NCBI GenBank assembly: GCA_003024785.1 | Contig: PUQB01000077.1 | Coordinates: 124,001-188,000 of the forward strand | Origin: Selaginella tamariscina | Lineage: Eukaryota; Streptophyta; Lycopodiopsida; Selaginellales; Selaginellaceae | Length of the DNA stretch: 64,000 nucleotides | Reading direction: 5' to 3' | Shown here: piece after piece, positions 47,758-58,811 of the stretch | Numbering within the stretch: the first letter of the stretch is position 1 | Layout: each line of letters opens with the position of its first letter | Notes under the pieces: generated by a model | The model's input: only the letters and a program-made list of their open reading frames with translations | The model's database searches: none | What the model was told of the DNA's origin: nothing | Made by a program: the position numbers and the translations under genes

Positions 47758-48260
47758 TGTCACAACCCGATACAGGATGCAGGATTCCGGATACAAGATA
47801 TAAGATGTAGGATACGGGTTACAGGATATGCCTATAGGATATACCTACAGGATATTTCTATAGGATATGCTACAGGATATGCCTATAGGATAAGGGTCAC
47901 TATTTTTTAGCTCATGACTAAATTGGACTCATGACCAGATTAGCTTGGAGTTGTGAGCATAAAAGTAACTAATTGTTGTACAATTAGTTACTATTAACAC
48001 CAGTTTTTCTACGATTAATCTTGTCTTATCTTGCTCCTTGCCTCCTACTCTTGTCTTGTTCTTGGTTTCTAGTTCTTGTCCTGCTCCTTGTCCTGTTTTG
48101 AGTCAAGCTTTTTTGTTCTCGGAATCCTGCTCACTTCCTATTCTTGGATCATGGCTTGACAGTTTGATAGTAACTGCTTTTATAACTTTCCGATTTCCAA
48201 CTACTTTTTTTTTTTTTTTAATTCTTTTCCTTCGTTTTCCTCTATTTTCTTTCATAGATC
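47758..48260 (+). mobile_element. Probable gypsy 5' LTR and leader with minisatellite
   Basis: Starts TGTCACAACCCGATACAGGA, an LTR-like beginning, directly after the RT relic of the opposite strand. The U3-like part contains degenerate repeats of about 20 bp such as CAGGATATGCCTATAGGATA (about 47770-47893). A CT-rich stretch and poly-T follow, leading to the gag ATG at 48261. The LTR end and primer-binding site could not be fixed. Confidence 0.6.
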
Positions 48261-50860
48261 ATGGTTGATTTTGAACACTTTCAATGCGAGCACCAAATGT
48301 TGCTTCATGAACTGGCCACTTTGCGCCAAGTGGTCACCGATCTGCAAGGTTCCACCAATGCGGCACATGCAGCTGCCGATGCATTCTCCAAGGCTGCTGC
48401 GCATGCTCTCTCTTAAGCATCGGTGGTTCCCTCTCCATCGAACTTTTTCGGAGCCAAAGATCAGCATGCCAGAAAAGTTCAGTGACAATCGTGCTGATTT
48501 TCAAGGTTTTCTGAATCAGATCCGGCTCTTGATCTGCATGCAACCACGCCTACTCGACTGATGCATAAAAGGTTGGCCTTTTGGCATCCTTATTAATTAT
48601 ATCTCCACGGGCTTGGGTTGCCCCCTTGCTGGAGCGTGATGACCCATTAATGAAAGACTTTGAAGGTTTTGTGGTTGCCTTTGAAGCCTGTTTTGAAGAT
48701 CCTGATAAGTACCGTTCATCATGCACGAAGTTACAAAAGCTCACCCAAGGATCCCAATCAGCTTCCGTCTATGCATCTGAATTTCAGCAACTTTGCACGA
48801 ACATTCTGTCATAGTTTTTATTATGACTCCTCTTTTACTTTGGACGTTGACAGTTGTTACCTACTGTACTATGTTGATAAGCCCTAGGTGTAGAAGAAAC
48901 AGGCCCACTTAGTGTACTTGGATATCTAGTGATGGTCTGGCCGGGTGTCATTAGGTATTTGCAAAAAACTCTGGGCGAAGCTAGCACTTCCATCTAAAAA
49001 ACTCTTACCTTAGTTTTTCGTGTCCCAGTTGGATTAATGGCTAGTTCCAGTGAGTTCAGCATGTCGAATATGCTTAGAAATACCCCCATGTTTGACAAGT
49101 TAGGTTTAGGGGTCGATGGATAACTCACCAAGTATGTTCCCTCTGGGAATGAGATTTCATTGCTAGCCCACTTATGTAAACAGGAAAACAGGGGGGGGCC
49201 TCTGTCACATAAATAAGTAGTATATAGGAGTGAGGGTTTCTGGGTTCATGACTGAGCTCGTTACTCTTCTCCCGGTGCAAGCTCTAGCTTGTGTCGTCAA
49301 GGCACAACCCTCTGTTGTGCCGCCCTAACTTCCAGTTGCTAGGGGTACGTCCCACCTTTGAGGTAACTTACCCTTAACGTTGGCGAATCCATGCCTGGGA
49401 GGTCTTGTGAGAATGCACGTTCCAAGAGGCAGAGGTAGAGGCTTGTCTGCAGCCTCCTCCTCCATGTCAAGCTAGGTGTAGCACTCACGGCCAAGCAAGG
49501 CACATTCGTGTCCTTGTCCAACTGTGGGCGTGGGATCTTGTTTGACAGGTTCACATTACCAGTTCCTGAGGGTTCTAGAGTTGGCATTTAGGAGCCACGT
49601 TTGTGGCACTTGGTGCAACTCTTGAATCTAAGGGCTATGGCATGATAGCCCACATCGGGAAAGGCAGTGTCATATGGAGATGTGACACTGGGCTAAACGT
49701 CACGTGGTACAACACCCGAGGCACGCCCTTTAGGGTTATGTCATAGGCTTGTCGCCAAGGGGTTGGATACTTTAGCAAATAGACATGCTTGTGCTTGCAC
49801 TAGGGTGCTAAGCCTTGGGCAACCGCTCAAGGGAAGTTAAGTCTCATAACTAGGTGTGCTTTTGCACACTTGGCTAGGGGTGTTCTCCTTAGAATTCAAG
49901 GGTTGAACAACCTAAGCGTGTTAGTAGGAGCCCTTTCGTGAGGCACTCGTAAGGTCATGTGCTTAGGGTTATCCCAAATCTAGCCTTAGGGAGTTTGCTT
50001 AGCAGAATACTCGTGTCCGCCTTTGGCGCACACTCGTGTCCTCACTAAGTACTAGCCCTAGGTCTAGGGTATGACTTGGTCACTCAAACCCTTAGGGGCT
50101 AGTCGTGGTTCAAGGTACCCCTTGTCGCCCTAAAGGGGTTGTACTCCCGGATGAGGGTGATTCCTCAAGGGGTAAGTGACAATGCCTTAGCTTGTCATGG
50201 GGGTATGTGTGGAACATGCGTCTCCTTGATGAGGGTTGGGGCATGAGCCTGTCTAGGTCTTCTAGGGCAAGACTCTAAGTCAACTAGGGTTATCCCTCAA
50301 GGGTTTTGGGGGCAGACACTCTAGGGAGACTTAGGCTAAACCCTAAGTCAACTAGGGTTATCCCTCAAGGGTTTTGGGGTAGACACTCTAGGGAGACTTA
50401 GGCTAAACCCTAAGTCAACTAGGGTTATCCCTCAAGGGTTCTGAGGGCAGACATTCTAGGGAGACTTAGGCTAAACCCTAAGTCTCTTGTCCACTTGGGC
50501 ATTAGAGTCTAACCCTAGGGGTCGTTGGGGTTATTTTGGGAAACTTAACGTTGCTCACACAGGGTGATGACGCTGAATGGCCACCTGGCAGCCACGTGTT
50601 GCCATGTGTTGGTCCTTTGGGTTAAAACCCTGACACATTTCATGAGACGAGACTGCATTGATCGAACACTTCCGTTTTGGGTTGAGAAATGACGTGAAGG
50701 ACCTTCTCCTTACGTTATAGAATGCCCAAATATTAACGGAGATCATGCAACAAGCCGTTCGCTGCAACAATTGTTTGTTCGAGCGTCGTCAGGAAAGATC
50801 CCGTCAACAGTTCTTGCAAACCAATCCTACAGTTGTGGTACATGTTCCTGCAACACCTTC
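48261..50860 (+). mobile_element. Ty3/gypsy gag relic, split by a solo LTR
   Basis: A coiled N-terminal stretch MVDFEHFQCEHQMLLHELAT, then the capsid-type sequence MPEKFSDNRADFQGFLNQIR, VGLLASLLIISPRAWVAPLL, DPLMKDFEGFVVAFEACFED and QGSQSASVYASEFQQL. The frame has stops and shifts. After the solo LTR the gag continues at 50636 with FRFGLRNDVKDLLLTL and MQQAVRCNNCLFERRQERSR until 50860, where copy B of the methyltransferase-like repeat begins. The capsid style is that of chromovirus-like gypsy elements found in mosses and fungi. Confidence 0.82.
48807..50635 (+). mobile_element. Solo LTR (LARD family) inside gag
   Basis: 1829 bp, TGTCATAG...CCTGACA, with flanking CATTC/CATTT (one mismatch in a 5-bp duplication). 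Gag homology resumes directly after it. Orientation is opposite to the LTRs at 40154-47537. A TATA-like AGTATATAGG (about 49219) lies in the middle and is shared by all LTR copies. Contains three of the about 69-bp internal units (about 50280-50480). Confidence 0.9.
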
Positions 50861-53800
50861 TGGAGGGCACAACAAAGATTCTAGACTCTTTGAGCAATAG
50901 TGATTGTAAAAATATCTAAAATGGAAGGAAAGTGCAGTAAGAAAAGATTTACCAAATTTGATTTGTGCAAAGATAATGTTCAAGGTACACAATTGATTAC
51001 TTTCTTCTTCCTTTGTTAACCCTTGTTCTTTTTAGAATGAGACAGAGGACTTAGAGAATGTTGTCAAACAAGCCAAGGGAAACGTGAGAGAGCAAATTTG
51101 AAGCAACAAATATATAAAAAGCACAACCTACATATGATGAAAAGTTCACGTCTATTATTGGCCCAACCTTGGGCAAGGACTAGTTTCAAAGGGTCACCAA
51201 CATCCCTCTTAGGCAATGCTAGTGGATGAGGCTAGAGAAGCTGTATACACTTTCAAAGGCAAACGAATTGAGGATCTGGTACTTAAATAAGCTTGGCTGC
51301 CTGAACAAGAAGGATGGGCAATAGACCCTGGCAAGGCTTTAAAGATCTTGGAGAATGATTCATGATGAGGCTTTAAAGATCTTGAAGAACATGTGTGAGG
51401 ACGGCGACAACTTAGGAACAAACAAGGACTTCTCCTATTGGTTTGACAAGATGAGAGCCAGGTGTAAGACTTTTATGTTTCAACCTTTTCTTGAGTGTAT
51501 ATGATTCATGTTCTCTATTGAGCCAAAGGATTTCCTCGACCAAGAGGAGAGGATGATTTGGAGGTATGTAATAGTTTTCAATATTACTTTCAACTGATAC
51601 ATTGTTCAAATTTGTAGTGGCAAAGAAAGTCATTCTATCACCACAATAAAGCTTTGGATGGACTACATGGGCTCTTCTCATATGTTGAGCAAAAGGACAT
51701 CTTTACTAACCCCATTTGAGTGTCACCAAGTGCTCTTTTGGTTGGACTTTCTAGAGGGAGAACCACTAGCTTGAGAAGTAGACATGCATAAGCTACACAT
51801 TGATAACTTGTTGTCACTCTCATGGCAACCCAAGGAAGTGGAGGTAGTTTTGAAGACAAGGACCAAGAAATGGATTACACCTCTAGCAAATGCAACCTCA
51901 ATAAGGTACTTTAGATATTAAGGACAACTTATTGTTTTCATCTCGACTTTGGTTATTGCTCAAGGTAGGTATGACTTAGTTGTGTGTGACATAAAGGATA
52001 TGAATAGGTCTTTCTTTGATGAGGGTGTTGAGTAGTAGGAAACTTACAACATGTTGCATGATCTTTTTGATGAACAACACACCTCAAACTCTCAGACAAG
52101 GTTTCTAGAGGGGGTGTGTGAGTACAATTTCAATCTTGTCATATTAGATCTCCTCAAGCCTCTGCCGTCATCCTTGGACAACAACTTACTGCATCTTAAT
52201 GCAGTAAGATTTGATGAAGCTCTTTAATTCACAAGGATGCACTTGTCCACAAATGGTTATAAGATGGTTTTGCAACGGTCTCCATGATCTGTAGAGTTGT
52301 ACATGTGACTAATGTCATCAAGCTTGAGCATTCAACAATATATTTCGTCCACCACGAACAAGGATGGGAATATCATCACGGGATGAAGGTATTACTCATA
52401 ATTGTTCTTTAGATCTTATTTCATTTTCTATGAAACATTGATTGTGATGTTGCCTTTTCAAGTATTTAGAATTGTTACAGTGACCAATCAATTGTGGCTA
52501 GGAAGTACAATCCTCATGGAATACAAGATCGCTACTAGTCCGCATGGTAAGATTTCTTGTTGTAGTTCTCCTCTAATTGTGTACTTGTAAACTTCATCTA
52601 TAACCTAAGAGTGTGCAACTTATGCAGCTCATAATCAGCAAGCTTACAAAGGAAAGCAATCTTGTTTGGGATATAGGGTCAAGTACAAGATCACTTATGG
52701 TTGCAACGATCGATTTGGAAAGAAATGTTTTGGGAACAAAGAGGTTGTTCAAGCTTGCAAGGATTGCCAATGCAAGGATCGCAAGTGAATTGACTCAACC
52801 ACCTTCTAATGCAACTCAGGCCAACAGTTTTAGGATCATAGCAATGCTAAAGAAAAAGAGAAACATGTAGTCAAGTGTAGGATAGGATATAAGTTCGATT
52901 TATACAGTTTGTTTAACTATATATTTTATTTAATATGATAGTGTACATTATTTATGCAAGATGATTTCAATTATAAAAACAATAATGTTTTTATGGTATA
53001 CTTTATATGCAAGTTCAAATAAACATAAGTTTGTTGTGCAAAATAAGAAGTAGCAAAATTAAACTTCACATTCATAATACACTAAAGAAATGTTTAGAAT
53101 ACACTAAAGGAATATTCCTTTAAAGTCTTGCAATTTGATGACCATAGTATATTCCATCAACATTCTACAATATTCTTAGTTTAGGTGTATATGTTTATTC
53201 TTTTAATATGAATTAATTTAATTTAACCATTAAGTTTTAAATTGTTTCAAATGGATATAAATTAATATTTTCATAGGTTTTAAAAATAAAATATTTGGAT
53301 ATTTTAGAAAAATTATATATTCTACAATTTGCACCAATTTAAAAATATAATATAGATTTCACTTTTTTTATATTTAAATTTTTTTTTCAAATTTTTTTTT
53401 TAATAAAAGTAACATGTTATTAATTACATTAAATGACCATTTATAGTTTTTGTAACATGGTGGTCCAAACTAAAATGAGTTTTTTATTTTAAATAGTAAT
53501 CCCTCTAATGATAGGATTGTTCGATGCTGGTGCAAAGTAAGAGCGCCTAGACAATGCATCCGCTTTGCCATTCTGAAAACTAAATTCCATAAAGGTGTTA
53601 AACAAAATAACAAAAGAGTTGTTTAAATAGCATGAAGCTTTCCTATTAAAAAATGAAATTTATTACAAATTTATCATTATAAAAATCAAGCTTATTTAGC
53701 ATTATTGATTTTTTTTTATTTAATTAACTTAGTTTAAAATCTTTAAAACTTTAATTCTCTTTTTACAATATCACCACTTTTTAACTCATATCTTCATTTG

Positions 53801-54167
53801 TTATTTAGGTCCTCTTGGAAAGAAAATAAAGTAAAAGGAAAAAAAATTAATTTTTTCTTAAATTGAACTTGTAAAATTCCCTTATTAAGGTTCAATCACG
53901 AGTTAAGTATTTGTCCTTTTTATAAGTTCAATATATTAATAATTTTGATGTTCATTTCATAATTAAGGATGGCCTTTTACTTAGGAATATTTTAAATAAA
54001 TTGCTTCATTATAATTTTATTTTTTTAATTAAGTTTATTTTTTCAAAAACTTTCCATACTCATCCAGTAGACCGCTCTTCTTAAGCAGATTTTTTTTTTT
54101 TTTTTTTTTATAATCTTGGAGTTCACTCCTGAATGAGAAGAACGATGCATCTTTAGACTTCCAGAGT
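50861..54167 (+). mobile_element. Dispersed repeat copy B carrying a decayed methyltransferase-like gene
   Basis: Counterpart of 20224-25627 without the MITE, solo LTR and LTR fragment, so it preserves empty sites for all three. It starts inside the gypsy gag (50861) and ends at CTTCCAGAGT (54167). Protein-like stretches on the plus strand include EALKILKNMCEDGDNLGTNK, DFSYWFDKMRARCKTFMFQ, a YDLVVCDIKDMNRSFFDEG segment (position of a methyltransferase motif IV), and a C-terminal exon 52613-52870. Stops show it is a relic. Termini have no clear inverted repeats. Confidence 0.7.
51960..52870 (+). pseudogene. Methyltransferase-like segment, copy B
   Basis: From YDLVVCDIKDMNRSFF (about 51968; compare VDLVVIDPPTG of the gene at 54.7 kb) through VRFDEAL and VFRIVTVTNQLWLGSTILME to the exon 52613-52870 with ISKLTKESNLVWDIGSSTRS and LGTKRLFKLARIANARIASE. 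The last part aligns with LLEKLTKPGGTVVDLTVGTG of the complete gene, i.e. the AdoMet-binding motif I with glycine-rich loop degraded. Introns at about 52388-52461 and 52548-52627. DPP of motif IV is lost (CDI). Confidence 0.55.
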
Positions 54168-54661
54168 TCTGTAGCACTTTCCTCCCTAAAATTACACTGA
54201 TTTTGACAGGTAAACCTGTCATACCGGATTCCATTCCGTATAGAATATTCGTTTTCGTATAAAGAATATTCTGGTGCGGCGAGCGAGCAATCATGGCGGC
54301 ACGGTAATGGTGTCAAAGTTTCACAAATTTGGGGGTTAATCTGACATATATATTTATATTTATGTTTTTACTTTTTAATATTTATATTTATAACTATAAT
54401 TATATTTTATATAAATACCGCATCAAACTAAATAAAAATTACAATAAAAACATAACTCAATCATGAAGACTCGTTTCCACCAGCCAGTGCCTCGTCGTTA
54501 ATGAATGCATTGTTACAGTGTCGTGAACGTTTCTCCAAAATCTGTCTGTCGTAAACTTCGAACTCTTCAACCATTTTCTTTGCCATCTGATTAGCGTAGT
54601 CTGGTAGAACAATACTGAAAACATATTAAAGTTTAAAACCAAAGAAATGATAAAACAAATC
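54168..54661. other. Spacer between repeat copy B and the methyltransferase gene
   Basis: No gene supported. Two GAATATTC palindromes at 54243-54250 and 54264-54271 lie here. The C-terminal-like minus frame at 54457-54640 is a shadow downstream of the methyltransferase stop. The stretch probably contains the 3' UTR of that gene and the border of the adjacent element. Confidence 0.45.
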
Positions 54662-57600
54662 TCACTCATCATCTGATGACTCATATGATCTCTCTTCTGC
54701 TGACTCATCTGATGACTCGTCGTTGTGCTCCACGGACTTCTCTGTAACAACATCCTCGTCGTTTCGAGAAGGTGGATCCTGGTCTCCATCGTTGTCGCTA
54801 GCCAAAGGCAAATCCTGTGCTTCTGTTTCCATGGCCCTCTTCCACTCATCAAAAGGAGTAATCATGGAAACAACTTGATCATCCCCACCACCTTCAACTG
54901 CTGTAACACTTGGAATGACCTTCCTGAAGACATCTCTGGCTGCTAAAACCAGATCCTTGTTGATGTCGATTCCATAACCATGTCTCCCTGTGTGAAAAGC
55001 TGCAAGAATACTAGCACCGGTTCCCACTGTTAGATCCACGACAGTTCCACCAGGCTTTGTGAGCTTCTCCAATAGCATCGCAAACAACTTGGGAGATTTC
55101 GGGCCAATTAAAATCTGAAAGTTACAATATTAAAACATGAGAAAAACAAACAACATTATACCATGGGAGCTGGAAATCTTCTGGCTCATCAAAAAGAAGA
55201 GTGTAGCGAGTGTCCAAGATCTCCTTGTTCTTGGCAACCTTAGAGTAGGGGAAACCAAAAATACACATGGCAATGATGCTTTTCTGAAAAAACAAACATT
55301 AAAAAATGACATTCTCATAAAGAAGAATTACCTTTCTAGAGAAACGGTATCCCCATGACTTTGTCGTGTGCACATAACTCATCTGCAGAAACTTTAGCTT
55401 GCAAGTTTCTGCAGTGTTCTTCAAAGCTAGAACATCATCCGGTAGCACAAACACTACCACATGGCCAGCTCTGTCTAATATCCCGAAAGCAAGGTTCACC
55501 AAGTTCTTCAGCAAAGCATCCGAGAACTTCGTGTATTGATTCACCATCCCGCCTGCCTCAGCAACGCATCCGGTAGGCGGGTCGATGACAACGAGATCAA
55601 CAGCTCCCTGGATGCATTTTGGTGAAGGCTTCGCACCAAACACATGAATAGTCCAACTTGACTTGTGACTCACGATCCAATCCTCAAGCTCCTTCAATCC
55701 TGACGGAAAAGGCCTTCCGGCTTTGAAGTACTGGACTGCAAGGTTCTCTGAATCTGCATGAATGATTTCCCAGCTTCCATTTCCCTTCTCAGGCATCACC
55801 ATCCTCAACATATCATCTTCTTCCAATCCAGCTGAGATGAAGGATGGGGCTGAAGAAGAAGCCTGTCCCTTGCTGACCTTGCTCGCCGATCTAGCATACT
55901 TGATATCCATCTTCACATGGAGCTTCCTTGCAACACTGTCGTTCTTCCATAATAGCTCTCGCCGATCATCCTTGTGTATCTTATAGCTGGCCATCTCCCA
56001 TTCGGGACAGTCACCAGGAAGGAAATCCCCAGAAAGGACAGTGTTCCACTTTGTAATCACTGATATCACGTAACAACCGGCTCCACATGCTAAAATCCTT
56101 GGTAACATCCATCCACTCTTTGAAATCTTCAGGGAGTGCATCGTTTTTCCATTTTAAAAACCTGTAAAAATAGATAAAAATCTGTAAAGAAACAAAAAAA
56201 AAAACTTGCCTGAATGCCATTCTTTTTGCAGATTTTTCCAGCTCAAATAGTCAAGAAGGTGGAATTGTCGCACCGAACTCCTTGTTCTCGAGCATGTTTT
56301 GGTACATATCCAACTTAATTTCATTGTGCATCTTCGTATACCATGTCATGAACTCCTCTACATGCTCGACCAAAAGCTCTTTAGCTGCCTCCGCGACCTG
56401 GCACAATAAAACGAATAAAAATGAAAAATATAAATATTAAATTACATGGAACCAGTAAGTAAAGATGTGCAAAAACTTGATGAAGTCCTTGTCAGGCCAG
56501 CCGGTGACACCTTCCTTCTTGTCTTTCTCCGTCATGTTCACCAACTTCTCAAGAACGCCACGTTCTTGAATGTGCACAAGCTTCCCAAGGATATCAACCT
56601 TGACGTTGGAAGGAAGTTGGGACTTCGCGAGCATTTGAAGCTTCTCCAGAGTTATTTGCTTCGTTGATGGTTTGATAGTGATATCTGTGATCGCCTTAAA
56701 CCAATCTTCGCCGACCGCCGGATCAGCAATGGTGAGGAATTTGTTCATCCGAACTGTGAATGTCTTGTAAACGCTGGAGAGGATCTGAGATTCTGTCTGG
56801 TTTGGTTTTCTGTTCGCAAGTTTTGTAGCGATTTGTCGCTTCAGTTGATTCTGCAAAAGAAACCGAAAATAAAAAAACAATCAAAAGAAGAAGAAAAGAT
56901 TACCTCCCAAAAAATCTTCACCAATGTCGTCTTTGGATACTCGTACCAAACGTCTTCTTTCCTGTTCGATCTCCATACTTCCACAGCTTTTCTATCTTCC
57001 TCCGGCATCCCGCGAAGAACATGATCAGTAGAAAGATCTGCAGACTTCACACAACAATTCCATAAGAACTGCAAGGTGTAAATGATTGTTGTAGGAACCA
57101 CACGAGCAGTTGCTCTGCAAAACAAAAACATTTATTTAGTATTTAAATAATGAAACAAACAAGTTACTTACTCATTCAACCGATTGCAAGCAGCGATTAG
57201 TCTCTTCTCCTCTTGCACTGTGGATGCTATGAGTGTTGCACGTACACGCAAAGTCCATTTCAAACCTGGCTCTTCAGCAAGCAAAGTGTTCAAAGAACCC
57301 GACGATGATTCCCATCCCACACCAGAAACTTTGCATCTTTCAGAAATCGATACCACGTAGAAAATGCTGGCTTATGCAAATCCGCTTCAAACTCTCTATC
57401 GACCTGTGCTTCTGACTCATTCCAACTTCGGCTTTCGTCTGCACTCAACTGTGGTCCGAAAGATAATGTGAACACTGACGTCTCCTGGTAAAATCCTTCA
57501 GCTCTAATCCATCCAACAAGGTCTTTCACGCCGTCCTTAGTGACATTCCTCAAACGTTGGTGTGGGAGCAACCTGTGAACCGGGATACGCGGAGGCTCAC

Positions 57601-57778
57601 CAAGCTCAACTGGAATGTAGTGGTCTCGTCCTTGTAGCGATGTGTCAATATCCGTGTCATACCGAATAACAAGATCCTGAAGAAGCTTGGATGGAGCCTC
57701 AAGTGTCAGCCGCTTCGGAATTGCATATGATTCGGCAACATCCTCAGGAGCATCCAATTTCCTCTTCTTATTGAACAT
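54662..57778 (-). CDS. ParB/sulfiredoxin-like domain fused to DNA N4/N6 amino-methyltransferase
   Basis: Seven exons: 57172-57778, 56904-57114, 56446-56850, 56210-56397, 55332-56161, 55162-55283, 54662-55114; the fourth intron has a GC donor in the classical CAG/GCAAGT context. Sum 2816 nt, about 938 residues. Residues about 64-165 resemble ParB-N/Srx: RIPVHRLLPHQRL, DLVGWIRAEGF, then FLVWDGNHRRVL with the box-II-type DGNHR. A helical middle region of unknown function follows. The C-terminal third has methyltransferase motif IV (DLVVIDPPTG) before motif I (TVVDLTVGTGASILAAF, GYGIDINKDL), the order of beta/N4-type amino-methyltransferases. A Ser/Glu/Asp tail ends it. Defects: frame breaks near 57293 and 56020 and at the exon 6/7 joint, plus in-frame TGA at 56251-56253. 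DPPT instead of DPPY/F/W may alter activity. Substrate base is unknown. Confidence 0.72.
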
Positions 57779-58083
57779 TTTACTACCAAGATCAATGTCC
57801 GTACTTCCTCTGCATTACCGTGTTCTGCAGAGCTTCCTGCGATCCCTATTTCTAGGCATCCATTCACTCACCACAGCATGTTCATCAATGACTTGCAAAC
57901 TATCCACAGGTTCATTGTTTGTCGCATCATCTCTTCGTGTTGCAGTTGTTGCTTGGCGCCTCAGCCTCCTTTCTTGCCACGAGGTTTTGAAGCCATATCT
58001 GCAAGAGCTTCTTGGACGATATGTTCCTGAAGTGTCAAAGTCTTGTATTTATCTCGCAGTCTCTTACTCTGCCTTTGCCTCAT
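57779..58083 (-). other. Possible N-terminal extension of the ParB-methyltransferase gene
   Basis: Upstream of the ATG at 57778 the minus strand reads MRQRQSKRLRDKYKTLTLQE (ATG at 58083), then after a one-base shift RRQATTATRRDDATNNEPVD and VVSEWMPRNRDRRKLCRTR, then in phase GSTDIDLGSK into MFNKK. This basic, charged stretch looks protein-like, but two frame breaks and a TAA separate it from the main frame. It may be the true N-terminus with sequence errors. Confidence 0.4.
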
Positions 58084-58811
58084 TTACAATTACAACAACT
58101 GATAAGAGTGTGTGTGTGAGTTGTTTTTAATTTATAAACACACATTTACTATATATGTATACCTATCAATATATATATAGACACACACGCACACACACAT
58201 ATTTATACATGTGTAATGTTGTTTGTGTGTGCTCACTATATAATGTTCCTTGTGTATGTGTGTAATGTTGCTTATGTTGTGTGTGTGCAATGTTGTTTGT
58301 GTTTTGTGATGTCTGTGTGAGAATGCAAGTTGTAACTAAAAGGGCATGGCTATAGTCCCATTTCCTAATAATTAGCAATTTAGCTATTTAATTAGCATTT
58401 CTAATATTAAAGGAATATTCTTTAGAATATATGTTTGAAAGAGAATATTCTTTAGAATATTTATTTTGTATTTCTACCCTTTAATAATTATAGCATTCAT
58501 TGAACAAAAATTAATAACATTATAAAAGTAGAATGTATTAAATTATATAATATATTGCCTAATATAACAATTAAGGAAGAGCATAGGAGGTACATTATAT
58601 AAATATTGATGTTGTTATTAAAATATAATATTTAAATATAACATATTAATTAAAAATTTGTAGTAGTAATAATATATATAAATCCTATAATATAGTCAAT
58701 CTTCCATATCATTTTTGAAATTATATAGTTAAGTATACAATTTGGTACTATTATTAAAGATTTATAATAATTATGAATATAAATATATGATTTTATAATT
58801 TTGTAATTGCT
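58084..58811. other. Intergenic AT- and TG-rich DNA
   Basis: Contains CA/TG-rich low complexity (58170-58330) and two copies of GAATATTCTTTAGAATAT 30 bp apart (58413 and 58443). No gene. It separates the 3' end of the transposase-like gene from the 5' end of the methyltransferase gene, both on the minus strand. Confidence 0.5.

Noticed and set aside
51209..51859. Minus-strand frames in repeat copy B
   Set aside because: The same region of copy A and the protein resemblance to the methyltransferase gene support the plus strand; the minus frames are not conserved between copies.
55355..55986. Plus-strand frames of about 73 residues
   Set aside because: Shadows of the long methyltransferase exon 5 on the minus strand.
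58170..58378. Minus-strand threonine/histidine-rich 70-residue frame
   Set aside because: Made of CA/TG low-complexity sequence; no start context or homology.
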